Shown here one piece after another: positions 25,017 to 36,359 of a stretch of DNA of 64,000 nucleotides. The stretch spans positions 1,488,001 to 1,552,000 of the forward strand of contig JACAAK010000012.1 in assembly GCA_025093985.1 (NCBI GenBank), written 5' to 3'. Position 1 is the first letter of the stretch. The number at the start of each line of letters is the position of its first letter. The notes beneath the pieces are model-generated. The model did not search any database. It was not told where the DNA came from and was given only the letters and a program-made list of their open reading frames with translations. This DNA is from Calvatia gigantea. Its lineage: Eukaryota > Basidiomycota > Agaricomycetes > Agaricales > Lycoperdaceae. Both the position numbers and the translations under genes were made by a program.

Positions 25017-25574
25017 TCAAAGACCCCTGATCTCATCCTGGTAGGGCTCAAGGTCAACACCGTGGTTTCGTAGGTATTCTGCTGCGTTTTTCTTTGCTTC
25101 TTTGGAAGCATGTGGATCTCCGAAAGTTTCAGTTGAAGAATCGAGACATCAGAGGAAGAACTCACTCTTTAGAGTAGCCTTGTATCCTCCGATAATATTC
25201 CCCTCATTTTTGTGGTGATAGCCCTCACCCCCTGCGGTGTCATCAAGTCCGCCTAGTTCTTGACGGGTTTGTGCCTGTTCAGGCGCCGCTAGAGGAATTT
25301 CAATACGAGAAGATGCGAGAATAAAACAATGTACGTGGTGGAGAGTGATGCCTAGCACGACCTTTGTGGGTGCCTTCACTGGTGTCTGTTTTTCCCAAGG
25401 CATGCAACTCTTTCAAGGCGTGATCCTTCGCATCCTGGGAGACGTTGGGATTGTGGATGGTGGCTTTATATCCGGCAGCGACACGTTCTGGATCTTTGTG
25501 GTCTAATACTCAAATTAGTCGACTCTTAATCGTAACATGGGCTCATCGCAGTTTAGAGAGCACTGACCGGACAT
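25017..25574 (-). CDS. con-6: Conidiation-specific protein 6 (Con-6) family, copy 1
   Basis: Small hydrophilic protein with the repeated Con-6 motif (Pfam Con-6, first described in Neurospora conidiation), thought to be stress- or development-related; biochemical function unknown. The start at 25574 gives MS, an intron (donor GTCAG, acceptor ATTAG), then DHKDPERVAAGYKATIHNP, VSQDAKDHALKELHALGK, a middle segment ending NIIGGYKATLK, and after another intron GDPHASKEAKKNAAEYLRNH and the C-terminus EPYQDEIRGL, stop at 25017-25019. Two Con-6 units, R/GxxxGYKATxxNPxxSxxAKxxA. The intervening exon around 25160-25340 has a less certain boundary. Confidence 0.8.
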
Positions 25575-26299
25575 GGTGGGTAGGAAATTCGGTGGTTAAT
25601 AGGCGTGAAACCGCGGGGGTAATGTTTATATAATGGCTGGGTTTCACAGTATAGTGGCTGTCTAGACGTCACGATGGCACGGGAGGTAATCGCGTCGCTC
25701 GATCAAGTTTCAGTACTGCATGGACAGCTCGAATTCCTGGCTGCACAGTGGACCGAACCTTCTAACCGTACTCCTCCCAGCCTCCTTCTCAGAGGGCACT
25801 CACCGATTTCGGGCTAGGAAAAAAATTCCCGTTCAAGTCAGCGGCACACTAGCAAAGCCACAGCCTGCAGGCCGAGCTTTCCTTAACCCCAAGACCCAGG
25901 GAGGGAAATCATTCTCAAAAATTAATTAAAAAGAATCCGATTTCATTTTCATGGAGCGGGGTGCTGTATACGACACCAAGAGAAATTTACCCCTGAGAGT
26001 TCACGAGGCGACCATTTCGTAGTCTCGACACCAGTAACAATGTCCCCCACGGCCGGACAATGAGTTCAAAAAGTGGCATATGTGTTTAAGATCGGTTCAA
26101 GATGCCGCCTCTTCCGCGTCCTCTCCATTAACGGCTGGTGCACCAATTCGTTGTGGACCACGGCCCTAGCCTAGCAACGGCGGAGGGTCTCTGCAGTCCG
26201 TTATTGTAGGTGAGGTCTCCGCACCTACAGCATACTTCCATCCGGTCCTGACGTGAAGGGAGGGCTCATACCAGGTTTGGTGCAACCTTAGTGGAGAAA
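25575..26299. other. Intergenic between Con-6 copies 1 and 2
   Basis: Both neighbours are on the minus strand, so this should contain the promoter of copy 1 and the 3' end of copy 2. No coding signal recognised. Confidence 0.4.
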
Positions 26300-26677
26300 A
26301 AGACCTGGTGTCCAATAAATCTTCCAAGACCTGCTTAGCATGCTCCTTTGCTTGTTGGGAAACGCGTGGATCTAACCCTTGTCAACCCAGGGACTTTGAA
26401 TACGGTAAAGAAACTCTTCAAGGTCGCGCGATAACCGCCCATGGACCTATGTCCTCCTGGCCGGCCGATATCGGCGCCCCTCGGTCGTCGAATGTTGTAA
26501 AACGTCTCTGGATCGGTACCTTTGGCCGGCACTGAGCTTGGCATCCTCGGAAGTTCTAGGGTTGTGGATGGTAGCTTTCAATCCGGTAGCAACGCGTTCA
26601 GGATCCTTCGCTAAAAAGCGTGCGGGGGTCAGGTTGCGAGAATTCAAGAATAGTGAAACCCCACATTCCGTAGACAT
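26300..26677 (-). pseudogene. con-6: Con-6 family, copy 2, probably decaying
   Basis: The start at 26677 (MST) is followed after a short intron by KDPERVATGLKATIHNPRTS and EDAKLSA, then KGTDPET and SMGGYRATLK, and after another intron LDPRVSQQAKEHAKQVLEDL. This is the same two-unit architecture as copies 1 and 3. Between AKLSA and KGTDPET the frame changes without room for an intron (about 26540); copy 3 reads SATERLHEMGTDPES through the same place. No stop follows the second unit at the expected position. Either a pseudogene or a sequence error. Confidence 0.65.
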
Positions 26678-27290
26678 AGCGGCTTCGAGTTATTTCAGAC
26701 CAATACGTTGGTGGCTGTACGGGTATGGCAGTTGGGGCCACTGTTTCAGGGCCGTTTATATGACTGTGGCCGGTCTACGCAAACGAATGGGCGACTTCTG
26801 CGTCGGTGCGTCATTGTGATACCACAATGAGAAGCCGAACTGGCGGAGGGCCTACAACCCGCCAGCCCTGCAACCTTTGTAATAAATGAAAACCAAAGGA
26901 TTGGGGTCATTGGGGTCGTGGCGTTGGGCGTCAACCAATGCCTTGAGCTTCGTTCGGGCTATTGCAATCACGCGTCAGTGTGACGGGAGAGTGTGAAACA
27001 TTCATCATATTGTGCGTGGAGAGAGGAAGCTCCTAAATGGGTGTTGTGAGGTGAGGGAATTCTGGAGGGGAACCATGAGCGCAGAGGATCGCCTGTGGAG
27101 ACGGGCCACTGGATGGAAGCTCGAGTTCCACCACAGAGCTCGTACTCTTGCATCATCATCCGCATCATATTGACGTCGAGAATAAACGAATGTATCGCAT
27201 CGTATCCAATTATTATGGTTTCCGCCAATATATATAAGACACGAAAAATTTGACTTGACTCAGAATTCACTCTGCCCTGTCATATTTACA
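26678..27290. other. Divergent intergenic region between Con-6 copies 2 and 3
   Basis: A shared upstream region for two head-to-head Con-6 genes. 27225-27290 is AT-rich and pyrimidine-rich just before the copy 3 start. A minus-strand stretch near 26890-26975 reads IARTKLKALVDAQRHDPNDP, protein-like but not assignable. Confidence 0.45.
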
Positions 27291-27764
27291 ATGTCAACTC
27301 GTGAGTTATTATTTCCGAAATACCACAAATACCTCCTCGCTGACACATCCTGTGCCAGGCGATAAAGACGAAACACGCGTTGCAGCTGGTCTCAAGGCTG
27401 CAGTCCACAACCCCCGTGTCTCCGAACAAGCGAAGGAGAGCGCCACAGAACGTCTCCACGAGATGGGAACTGATCCAGAGTCTACTACCCAAGGCACTGG
27501 TATGTCTATAAACCCCCTTCCCCCCTGGTGTTGGGGTAAACTTTTGTATGAGGTAAATTAAATGTCCCTTAAGCCCAGGAGGAAACAATCGGCGGAAAGG
27601 ATGCTGGAAATGTACTCCGGGGGTATAAGGCTACCTTACACAGTAAGTAATAATGGCTCTAAGTCATTTCAGACTCCTAATCAGCTATCGTAGATCCCCG
27701 AGTGTCGGAGGATGCCAAGGAAAAGGCTGAGAAGGTTCTGGAAGAACACGGCGCTAGTACCTAG
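27291..27764 (+). CDS. con-6: Conidiation-specific protein 6 (Con-6) family, copy 3
   Basis: Complete small gene with three introns. ATG at 27291, intron from 27300 (GTGAGTTATT to CCAG), then DKDETRVAAGLKAAVHNPR with VSEQAKESATERLHEMGTD, intron, EETIGGKDAGNVLRGYKATL, intron, and NPRVSEDAKEKAEKVLEEHG ending AST and TAG at 27762-27764. Two canonical Con-6 units. It is in opposite orientation to copies 1 and 2 and has no frame problem. Confidence 0.88.
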
Positions 27765-28301
27765 CGGAAATCTTGACCCCCCTGTTCTTTTGTAATTGTA
27801 CCACTGTGATATAATATGCGAACCAATTGCGATCTTGCCTTCTGTCATCTATTTTTTGAGGTATACGGGAGGGAGCTGATTGCAACCCGTGAATTAAGCA
27901 AAACTGGGGCTCCTAGTTCACACTCTTGGTGGCACTTGTCGGCGGAGTCTTCGAAGGGTATGGTCACACGAGCAACACAAAAAAATGGCCTAAGGGATGT
28001 GGGACACCACATATTCTATGGTGACAACAAGGATAATTGCAGTGGGGAACAAGTGGGTTGCGGAAATTCACCATCTGGGCGGTGGGTCTGGGAGCAAGCA
28101 GGCCCTTCAGTAAAAGGTCCCAGCATAGAGGCACCTCGTCATGAAGTTGGCACATGGAACCAAGTCATAACATGAGATCGCATTGCGGTGCCTCTAATGG
28201 TGTTGCAGAATCCATTGGTCTGATGCGAAGAAAGCGTTTTTCACTACCCTTACATTTAAAAAGCAAAACTATGTTCATTCACGTTTTCGAATCAGAGCAG
28301 G
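27765..28301. other. Convergent intergenic region
   Basis: Lies between the 3' ends of Con-6 copy 3 and the App1-like gene. Frames of up to 119 codons have no recognisable motif. Confidence 0.4.
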
Positions 28302-29521
28302 TTAACACCCTCCCCCAGCAATATCGATTTTGGCAAGGGAAGGGATCTCCGAGTCGTTAAAAGTTCTGAATTTATCCTTCGGAACGCCAGCAAAGGCCGC
28401 CATAAAGCGTTCATCCGTGTTATTGGCACCTTCCACCCGACGGATCCAACTACACGCAATAGCATCGCCATATTTCCGGAACCTATCCGAAACGTGAGTG
28501 AATTACAGCTTTCGAGCATATCGATAATTTGCAACTCACGCTTCGCCATAGGTCTCGGGATCCTTTTGCGTGGAATCGCCGACACAAAGGAATTTCTTGT
28601 TGGGGTACATGCCCTTAATTCTATCGATCATAGCGACCTTGTACTCGAACACGTTGCCATTTGCGACGAAATCGACCACTTCGGGAATGTCCACTAGGGT
28701 GAGGTTCTGGAGAAAGATAGGCCCTTTCGAGGCAGAATATGTTGTGTGAATGAAACTGCGTAGGAAGGGGTAGAGTTGGAACGGTGAACCAGAAACATAG
28801 ATAAACTGGGGCTGGATGGAACGGGCAAGAGAATTATAGAGCTCTGGCATCCCTGCAACAGGGAGCGGGTCGTCAATGAGTGTCGACTTAATGAGCGCAG
28901 CTTTGTCGAGGACGTTAGAGATCTTCACGGTGTCATCAATATCTGAACGGCATTAATCGTCATTGATGGAGATAATACATTGATCTTCATAGACACACCA
29001 GAAATAACACCAAAGCCTGAATCGGCCGAATTGAAAATTGTGGCTTCGATATCTCGATTGTCAAGGAACGAAGTTTTAACCCTCGCAGTCAACAGATTTC
29101 CACTGCATTTTCCAGCAGAAACGTTTTGGAGGGACATGCCAAGGTCAGGAAGACCCGATGTCGGCGGCAATACGAGCGACTGGCTGCAACCTTCGACATT
29201 CAGTGCCAAGTCCTTCCCAGATACACCAATTGCGCCAAGAAGTTTGATGCGGTCCTGAATAGTAGTCAACTTGTCTCCAACATCAATTCCGAGGGCATTA
29301 ATGCCCTTTTGTATAGTGGAGGTGATAGCCGAGATGTCGATGGACCGTAGAGAAATGAAGGCTTGCAGCTGTATCATGGTGTTACCAGGCTGGGAAGGGT
29401 CAGGGAAAGCAGGTGCATCGAATACGAGGATATCGTTGAGGACAGTTCGTTTCCTAAGCGGAGCTGCCGAGCCCAGAGTGATGATAAAAAGCAAGGAAAA
29501 AAGTGAATTTAAAAGTTGCAT
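28302..29521 (-). CDS. Secreted App1-like DUF2183 (HAD-type phosphatidate phosphatase) protein
   Basis: Carries the DUF2183/App1 catalytic domain, a HAD-fold related to yeast App1 phosphatidate phosphatase at actin patches. The start at 29521 gives a signal peptide (MQLLNSLFSLLFIITLGSAA) and a KR processing-like site, then a beta-sandwich-like N-terminal region (LVFDAPAFPDPSQPGN, LPDLGMSLQNVSAGKCSGNL). An intron whose removal joins GVIS to DIDDTVKISNVLDKAAL restores the catalytic DxDxT at about 28950. Further blocks: FIYVSGSPFQLYPFLRSFI, ILDRIKG-type segment MIDRIKGMYPNKKFLCVGDS, and after the last intron YGDAIACSWIRRVEGANNTD, ending SLAKIDIAGGGC, stop at 28302. A secretory signal on an App1 domain distinguishes this fungal group from cytosolic yeast App1. 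No frame break. Confidence 0.87.
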
Positions 29522-31997
29522 ATTGATAAAGATAGAAAGGAAAGAGAAGAGGCAAAAACGGGCCCGGCCCTTTGCAAAAAGATTGAGTGGGGAATAAGAT
29601 GAGGATCAGCTACGAATGAAAGCTTGTGATGCGTTCTTTTGAGGCGCAGACGTGTTTCATGTTGCCTTCGACCCCGCGCCAACCACTTGAGGATGATTGT
29701 CGCTAAAAGTGATAGCATTATAGTCCCGTCGGGCGTTGTCTAGAGAAGCTTGATACGTTGATGGTCACACAGGGTAACCGTGTACACATAGGTTATACAT
29801 CCAATTGGCTTTCAGAAGCAATGTGCTGACTTGAGGCGCGTGAAAAAATCTGCTTCCAGATCACAACGGTCCATGTGGTAATACTGAGATGGGACCACAT
29901 CAAGCCTGGTAACACAACGACAAAATCCCTTCCAATTGAAAGTGCTGTGCACAATCACAAGCCCTCTGCTCCAGTTGCAACGCATGGACTCTCCACCGCA
30001 ACCACAGTGGAGACCGAGGTCTGACGGAACCATTTTGGTTGTGGCACAATACTGAGAATAAAATGAGTAAAAGGAAAGAAAAACCAAACGGTATAGCAAG
30101 ATTAGGAAAGAGAGCGATGCAGTGAATTTTACACCAAATGCTGATACGCTCCAACGCATCGGGCCAGAGAAAGGATAGCATGGGTGGAGTGAAGTGGTTT
30201 CCGATTCCAGCTCTTGAGTGCGCAATATCCATGAAGGCCGCCGACGTCGATGTGGCGACAAAGATTCGGATTCGGATTGCCCGCACGTGAAGATCCCAAA
30301 GGAGAGTGAAAGGTTTTGTTGAACGTTAAATGTTAACGTTGGGCGCTAGCGCTGGCGCCCACTTGAGCTATGGAAGGCCTTGGACTAGCAGAAGTTGCCA
30401 GCACCCTGCAGTTGCCGCAGGAAGCAAGAGAAATGAGCCATTTCTACTTCAACTGATATACATACCTCATTAGCCAGTAGCTCGCCAGTAGCTCGCAGCT
30501 TAACCCTTGATCACACTATTACACCTTATCATATTTAACACAACACTAGCGAATGGATTAGGTTTTCATTTGGTGATTGCCAGCGTCGGATCAAGTTGGC
30601 CCCTTACGAAAGGAGGGGAGCTATTCATGTGCTCCTTTGCGAGTAACAGATCATAAGTCCATCCCACCCTTTAATTTGTCTAAGCCTTTCCCCAGGAAGT
30701 GCTGAAAACACGACGGCACAAATGGAAGGACTGGTAATCTGTATTTTCTCCGCCTATTAGGGGGTTATTGGAACGGAGGCTGCTCATCCGGCGCTTTCTT
30801 ACATCCGCGGCCATACCACAAACCGGGTTACTCTGTCTCGACAGTGTAAATGAGTATTAAACTCTTGGTACCAGGAGGGCAATGTTCCTTGCCAAGAACA
30901 CGTTTCCTCGCTTCCTAGGTCAGACCTCGAAGAAACTCTGGACGGGTGAACCTGCGACCCCTTCCTTTGAAGACCTCCTCGGGGACTGGGGGACGATAGA
31001 ACGTTCCGCTTCGAATCTTGTATTGAAACCCTTCCCCTCTTTTTTACAAAGGAAGACTAATTCAATTGGAGGAGGGGGTACTGTTTGGACATTAGTTGAA
31101 ATGACTGATGCTTGTCATTGGCTACCTTGTGGTCCAGACACTGGCCGAAAATCATTGGCGCTCTGGACTAATTTGTTGACGTAGGAGGCTATCTCAAATC
31201 GTAAAGTAGATTCAAATCTAATTTTGGAACGTTAACAAAGGCGAACGAAGCGCATTAAGATGGGGGTAAAGGATCGGGAGCCTGAAAAGGTCCCTAATAA
31301 CAAGGTTTGTGGTGCGAAGGGGAAATGCGGACATCACCCCAAATGTGTAGGCTCTTAAGCGGTGCTTTGAAGGGTTACATAGTAAGTGGGTGGGAAGTAG
31401 AGAATATGCATGGGTCAGCGCTAACAATGTCGTCCATCGAGGTGGGAAGGCTGTCACGGCGTGGGGTATTGTTGGGTTTCTGACACCTGCCACATTTGGG
31501 CCAAGGAATTGCACCCTCTAGTCGTCACCTACCAAACGATTCTAAGCCTCTGTCAGTCCGCTTCAGACCTCAGGCTCCAGGCTTCCCACTCAGCACCAAC
31601 TCCAGGTACGTGAGATGATTACGGATAACAACTTGCGTCTGGTAGCTACCATATTGATCAGACAGCTTTTAGTGCTTGTATTTTTCGGAGGAGAAACATG
31701 GCAGCTGCCAAGCCTTGAAAGTGGTTCTGAATGAATTCGCATAGTGAGGGTTTGTTTCCACCTACTTAGATAATATGTTGAACTGTATGATGACGTGGGG
31801 AATTTCAGGGGAAGCACCGGACCGATTCATTGTTCATTCCGTTCAGTGCTCAGAAGATGGGTTCTCCACCATTCATTTAGACTATTCTATCGGTGCAGGC
31901 CAATGATGGGTCAGGCATTTTCTGGCGTGACCTCGGCAGTTTAAATATCGGTTGCAAATCAACTATATGGATCTCCAACCCCAGGTTGTCCCAAACC
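29522..31997. other. 2.5 kb without a supported gene
   Basis: Upstream of the App1-like gene and of DUF6534 gene C. At 30317-30360 TTGAACGTTAAATGTTAACG runs into a GGGCGCTAGCGC palindrome, resembling the motif near 2722. A 149-codon minus frame (29812-30261) and others at 30882-31184 and 31218-31514 show no domain. No transposase, reverse transcriptase or RNA gene seen. Confidence 0.4.
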
Positions 31998-33365
31998 ATG
32001 TCCCCTAATGCACCGTGAGTTCGTCGCACAGCCGAATATACTGCCTGAAATTAAATACCAATTTCTTGATAGGGCAGGACCTCTTGTACGACGGGCAGTA
32101 TAACTCTGGCGCGGCCTTCTACTAACAAGAATGAAAGTTATTAGGTTATACATTCAGTTTGTGTCTGTACGCGGTATTGAGTGTGCAACTCTGTCAGCCT
32201 CTCCTGCCTAATTCTTGCCGTCCCTCGCTCATGAATGAACAGATATCTACCATGCCGCCTTTCCAAGGGATCCCATCATTATCAAATCTCTTGTATATTC
32301 CATTCACCTTGTTGAAACGGTCAAGACGGGGATAATGGGATACGACTTCTATGACACTTTCGCGATTGGGCTGGCAAATAACGACTCCCTCCAGTCAATC
32401 AGACATATCTGGCTCTCATGCTGCATCGTCAATGGATTTTGTAAGTACCCTTAGGCTCTTGACTTTACGAGGAGGGACTTCTGAGAGGGGATACAGTAGG
32501 GTTCGTGGTGCAGATGCTCTATGCGTACCGTGTCAAGATACTATCCTCATCATACTTTTGGGGTGTGGGCATTGCCTTGGTCGGTACCTCTATTTCCATT
32601 TGACATAAATCTGATACACGTTCAAGCTAGCCTTTTTTCAACTCGTCGGAGCCATAATGGCTGGGGTCGGCGGCAAGATAGTTGGCAGGCTTGATACAAC
32701 TTCTGTAACTGAATACATCGGATACATCGTAAGTTATTTCTTCTACTGTGAAGTGTTTACTTACATGTAGTAGATTTATAAACTTGGCGGGGTGGCATGC
32801 GACACCCTAATCACAATACTCATGACCTACTACGTAGGTGTAACAGACAAGCTTCTAGGAATCCCAATTTACCAAGGTATTTCTACCACTCATAGTTGCT
32901 TCGGATGAGGAAGTATAGTCGCATGAAAGAAGATGTGATTACGAAGATTGTACGGCTTGTGGTAGGAGCTGGTGCATTAACTTGTAAGTTCTTTCTTGCC
33001 GAACGGGTTGGACATCCCTCTCATTCCGCGATGTCACAGCGGTTTTCGCTGTCGTCGATGTCATTCTCTACTTCACCGACGCAAAAAATGGTTCCTCGTG
33101 GACATTCCGTCTCACCATCGGAAAGTTATACTCCAATTCAATGATGGTTGTGTTCAACAGTCGTTTCAGCATCCGTAATAATCACTACAGCTACGACTCC
33201 GGAGTAACTTGGAGGAGTTCGTTCTTCGTTCCAACAGACCGGGTGATCACACAGGAGGTAGACACCCATATTTCTTCCAACAACGTGGTGCCGATAGTAC
33301 TTCCTCCTTCTATGGACCATAGGGTGAGTCCGAGCACCCCTACGGTAGAAAGATATGGCGTATGA
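31998..33365 (+). CDS. DUF6534-type seven-transmembrane protein C (5' exon damaged)
   Basis: Tandem paralogue of gene D. The inferred start MSPNAP at 31998 with GTGAGT donor matches gene D's MSYVVP plus GTGAGT, but the next exon reads into a stop after LLYDGQYNSGAAFY and needs a frame shift to reach LGYTFSLCLYAVLSVQL, so TM1-TM2 may be broken. From 32240 onward splicing is clean: AAFPRDPIIIKSLVYSIHLV, TGIMGYDFYDTFAIGLANND, VVQMLYAYRVKILSSSYFWG, FQLVGAIMAGVGGKIVGRLD, YKLGGVACDTLITILMTYY, LLRMRKYSRMKEDVITKIVR, AVFAVVDVILYFTDAKNGSS and the signature GKLYSNSMMVVFNSRFSIRN (about 33118-33177). The tail reads SFFVPTDRVITQEVDTHIS and ends at 33365. Function unknown; seven-span membrane protein. Confidence 0.75.
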
Positions 33366-34871
33366 GCTTAGTTAACAGGCTGACCCTAAGATTGATGGTC
33401 GCGTTCGCTCATGGGTTTAGGTGTCTCGACAAATGAGGGTGTTAGGTACCCTGGCCCGAAATTGATACATCTGGATCCGGAGAGATACAAAGTGTTGTCG
33501 TTCTACAACATCGTTGGGTGGACCCGGAACTATGAGATGCTGGGATTATGTTCTTACATAGTCCCTATAGTTTATAGGCATTTGCTTTTTCCCCCATCGA
33601 GCTGTACATTATACATACATGGCCGGTAGATTTTCCAATATGATACCTTTTCCTTTTGGATTCTGGTACCGCAGGTTATAGGAAGACTTCTGTCATGACT
33701 GAATTGGTATATTTGCTTGGACAGGCAGATCCTGTTCTGTTCTTTTCTCTGGATAATTTCCCGCTACTACCATCACCCGTTCTACTTCTCGTACCTGGCA
33801 TATTGTCCAATTTTACATTTTATATTCTCCAACATCTACGCAGGGGTGCACCAGAAGACAAACTTGCTGGATTTTCCCTCATCTCCAACCTCCTTGTTGA
33901 TTGATTTTCGTAGGTTTCAACAACTGCCGTTCATGACCAATATTCCACAATACCAGGTACCAGTCTTGGGGCCCGCGCTCTCCTCGGATCACCGACCTAG
34001 ACCCACCATCAAAGCCTTTGACGGGCTGCCGATCCCTCTCAAATAACCGGTCAATTGGCCAGCAGGCCGCATCGAAGAGTTATCTTCGCAGCTTCTCTCC
34101 CAAAAATGAAAAGAAAGAGATCGGGACAAGATACCTGGCATGTAGCTATGTGATTGTAAAAGAAAGAAAGTAAAACAGTGTGCTGTCATAGAGGAGCTTG
34201 AAAGTCTCGAAGGACAGGGTCCCCGGTTGGCCTCCGCTGCCGAAATTTACCGACGGGTGAGTCTGACGATCTGCCGAACGCAAGGCTCATGTTGCATTTT
34301 CTCATCCACTGGGTGTTAAGTTGCTGTATCAACGTTGCCAACGGCAAAGTTCATCGACACCTTTAATGATTGTCATTGTCTAATATTTCCACAGAGATCA
34401 CATGGAGAAGGTCGTTGATGTTACTTTGCACGTTGATCATATCTTGCCTCCCCGCCAGGAAGGTAATTTTGATGAGGTTCCTGCTCCGGGTTGAAGAGAA
34501 ATTTCTTAACATCCGATGTCTTTCCACGGCATTTCCCCCTGAATATTGAAGACTGACACCACGGAGCCTCGACTTTGTCTGTCGGACTAACTCATTCCCC
34601 ACTCCGTTGTGGGATGCGAAATAGAGAGGAATCTGAGGATAAATTACTCTTTGCCGAGGCGTGAATGCTGCGAAGTCACGTAAGTGCTTCTTGAATGTCG
34701 AAGCTCAATCATCTGATGGTTCTCTACCGCCTGTAGAGCGCCACCGAAACAATGGGCTGAAATCATGAGAGGCCAGCACCATCGTTCGTTGTATATATAG
34801 GACGAAATGGAAGGCCAACACTCAGTATTCTATCCCCAAATCGAGGGTAAATCCCAGCTTGACTTAATATA
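33366..34871. other. Intergenic between DUF6534 genes C and D
   Basis: 1.5 kb upstream of gene D. No conserved segment recognised; 34780-34860 just before the start is a plausible promoter. Confidence 0.4.
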
Positions 34872-36359
34872 ATGTCGTACGTTGTCCCGTGAGTACGCGA
34901 TTTGATAACATTGCTTTCTACCTTACTGAACTTTGCGCAGGGTGGGCCCCCTTGTACGATGCCTCTCTTGCTCTGGTATATGCTTTCTTGTTGACCGAGC
35001 AACAGTTAATGGGCTACACAATCAGCTTAGCCCTTCATGGAGTACTGACCGTACAACTTTGTTGGTGTTTTTTTTTTTTTCATATCTTCCCTGTCTTTTC
35101 TAATCCTTGTATCAAAAAGACCTATACCATGCAGCCTTTCCTCGAGATGGGAGGCCGGTCAAGGTCCTTGTCTATTCCGTATACTTGATCGAAACGGCAA
35201 GGGCTATCATGATGGCATACGATGCCTACGACACTTTTGTAGAAGGATTCGCAGATAAAGAGGCTCTGGAGTTAATACGCCATCTTTGGTTTACATGTTG
35301 TATTGGCAATGGTGTTTGTAAGTCCTCGCGGCGCCGTCTTCACCAAATGAATGCTGACGGATTTATATAGTGGGGTCCATCGTGCAAGTGCTCTACGCGT
35401 ACCGCATCAAAGTGCTATCAAGATCTTACGCTTGGGGTCTGAGTATCGCCTTTGTCCGTGTGCCCTTTTCCATATCCGCTACCAAGTCTGAGTATATTTT
35501 AGTTGTCCCTTGTTCAACTGGTAGGAGCGTTCATGGCCGGCATTGGTGCAAAAGTCGTCCTCCGACTCGACAGAAGAAACACATACGAAGTCGTCGGCTA
35601 TATCGTAAGTGGACCTCATCTTGTGGATCGGGCGGGCGACTGAAATATGGTAGATTACAAAGGTCGGTGCAGCGGCCTGCGATATCCTTATTGCGGCGCT
35701 CATGACCTATTATGTGAGCAACGCTTCCCAATATCTGGAATCCATGACTAATAGGTTTTCCAACTAACAGCTCCTCAGGATGAGGAAGCAAAGCCGCATG
35801 GCGGAAGACATGATTACTGGAATCATACGACTCGTGGTGGAAGCTGGTACATTGACCTGTGAGGCCATTTTTTCGTATATCTCGAACACGTTGTCAAGAT
35901 CCTGTCGTGCTACAGCTCTTTTCGCACTCCTCGACGTTGTCTTCTACTTTGCGGACCACAAGCACGGATCTTCGTGGGCGCTCCGTCTCATCGTTGGAAA
36001 GTTATACTCCAATTCGATGATGGTCATATTCAACAATCGGTTCAGCATCCGCAATAACACTTACGACAACGATTCTGAGGGGACTTGGAAGAGTAATTTT
36101 TTGGTGTCCGACTGTAATAGAGGACACTGAAACCCATATCTCTTTCAACCACACAAGCGGCGGTTCGGGTAACAGGTCACAAGGGGGTCCACATGCAGGG
36201 ATCGGCACAGACTTGCGGCATGGGGATAATGTGTTGTCAAGAACGAGCTCGACTTCCACCGACTATGAGGTGAGTCCCACGATTCTCCGAGGATCATCGT
36301 TGGAGTGCTCAGCTCGGCTATCTAGGCTGTCCTCAAGGGTCGCGCTTAGATTTCCTTAG
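34872..36359 (+). CDS. DUF6534-type seven-transmembrane protein D (tail frame uncertain)
   Basis: The start at 34872 (MSYVVP, donor GTGAGTACG). Spliced reading: GWAPLYDASLALVYAFLLTE, YTISLALHGVLTVQL, AAFPRDGRPVKVLVYSVYLI, IMMAYDAYDTFVEGFADKEA, VQVLYAYRIKVLSRSYAWGL, GAFMAGIGAKVVLRLDRRNT, ITKVGAAACDILIAALMTYY, LLRMRKQSRMAEDMITGIIR, ALFALLDVVFYFADHKHGSS and GKLYSNSMMVIFNNRFSIRN (about 35998-36057). Three exon-intron junctions coincide with gene C. Near 36112 one extra base relative to both gene C and the decayed copy at 51.2 kb sends the frame to a stop at 36130; corrected, the tail would run ETHISFNHTSGGSGNRSQGG to a stop at 36359. It is part of a segment duplicated in inverted form at 50.1-51.9 kb. 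Confidence 0.8.

Noticed and set aside
29812..30286. Overlapping minus-strand frames of 128-149 codons
   Set aside because: No domain, no conserved segment and two overlapping frames of similar length, as expected by chance in GC-balanced DNA.
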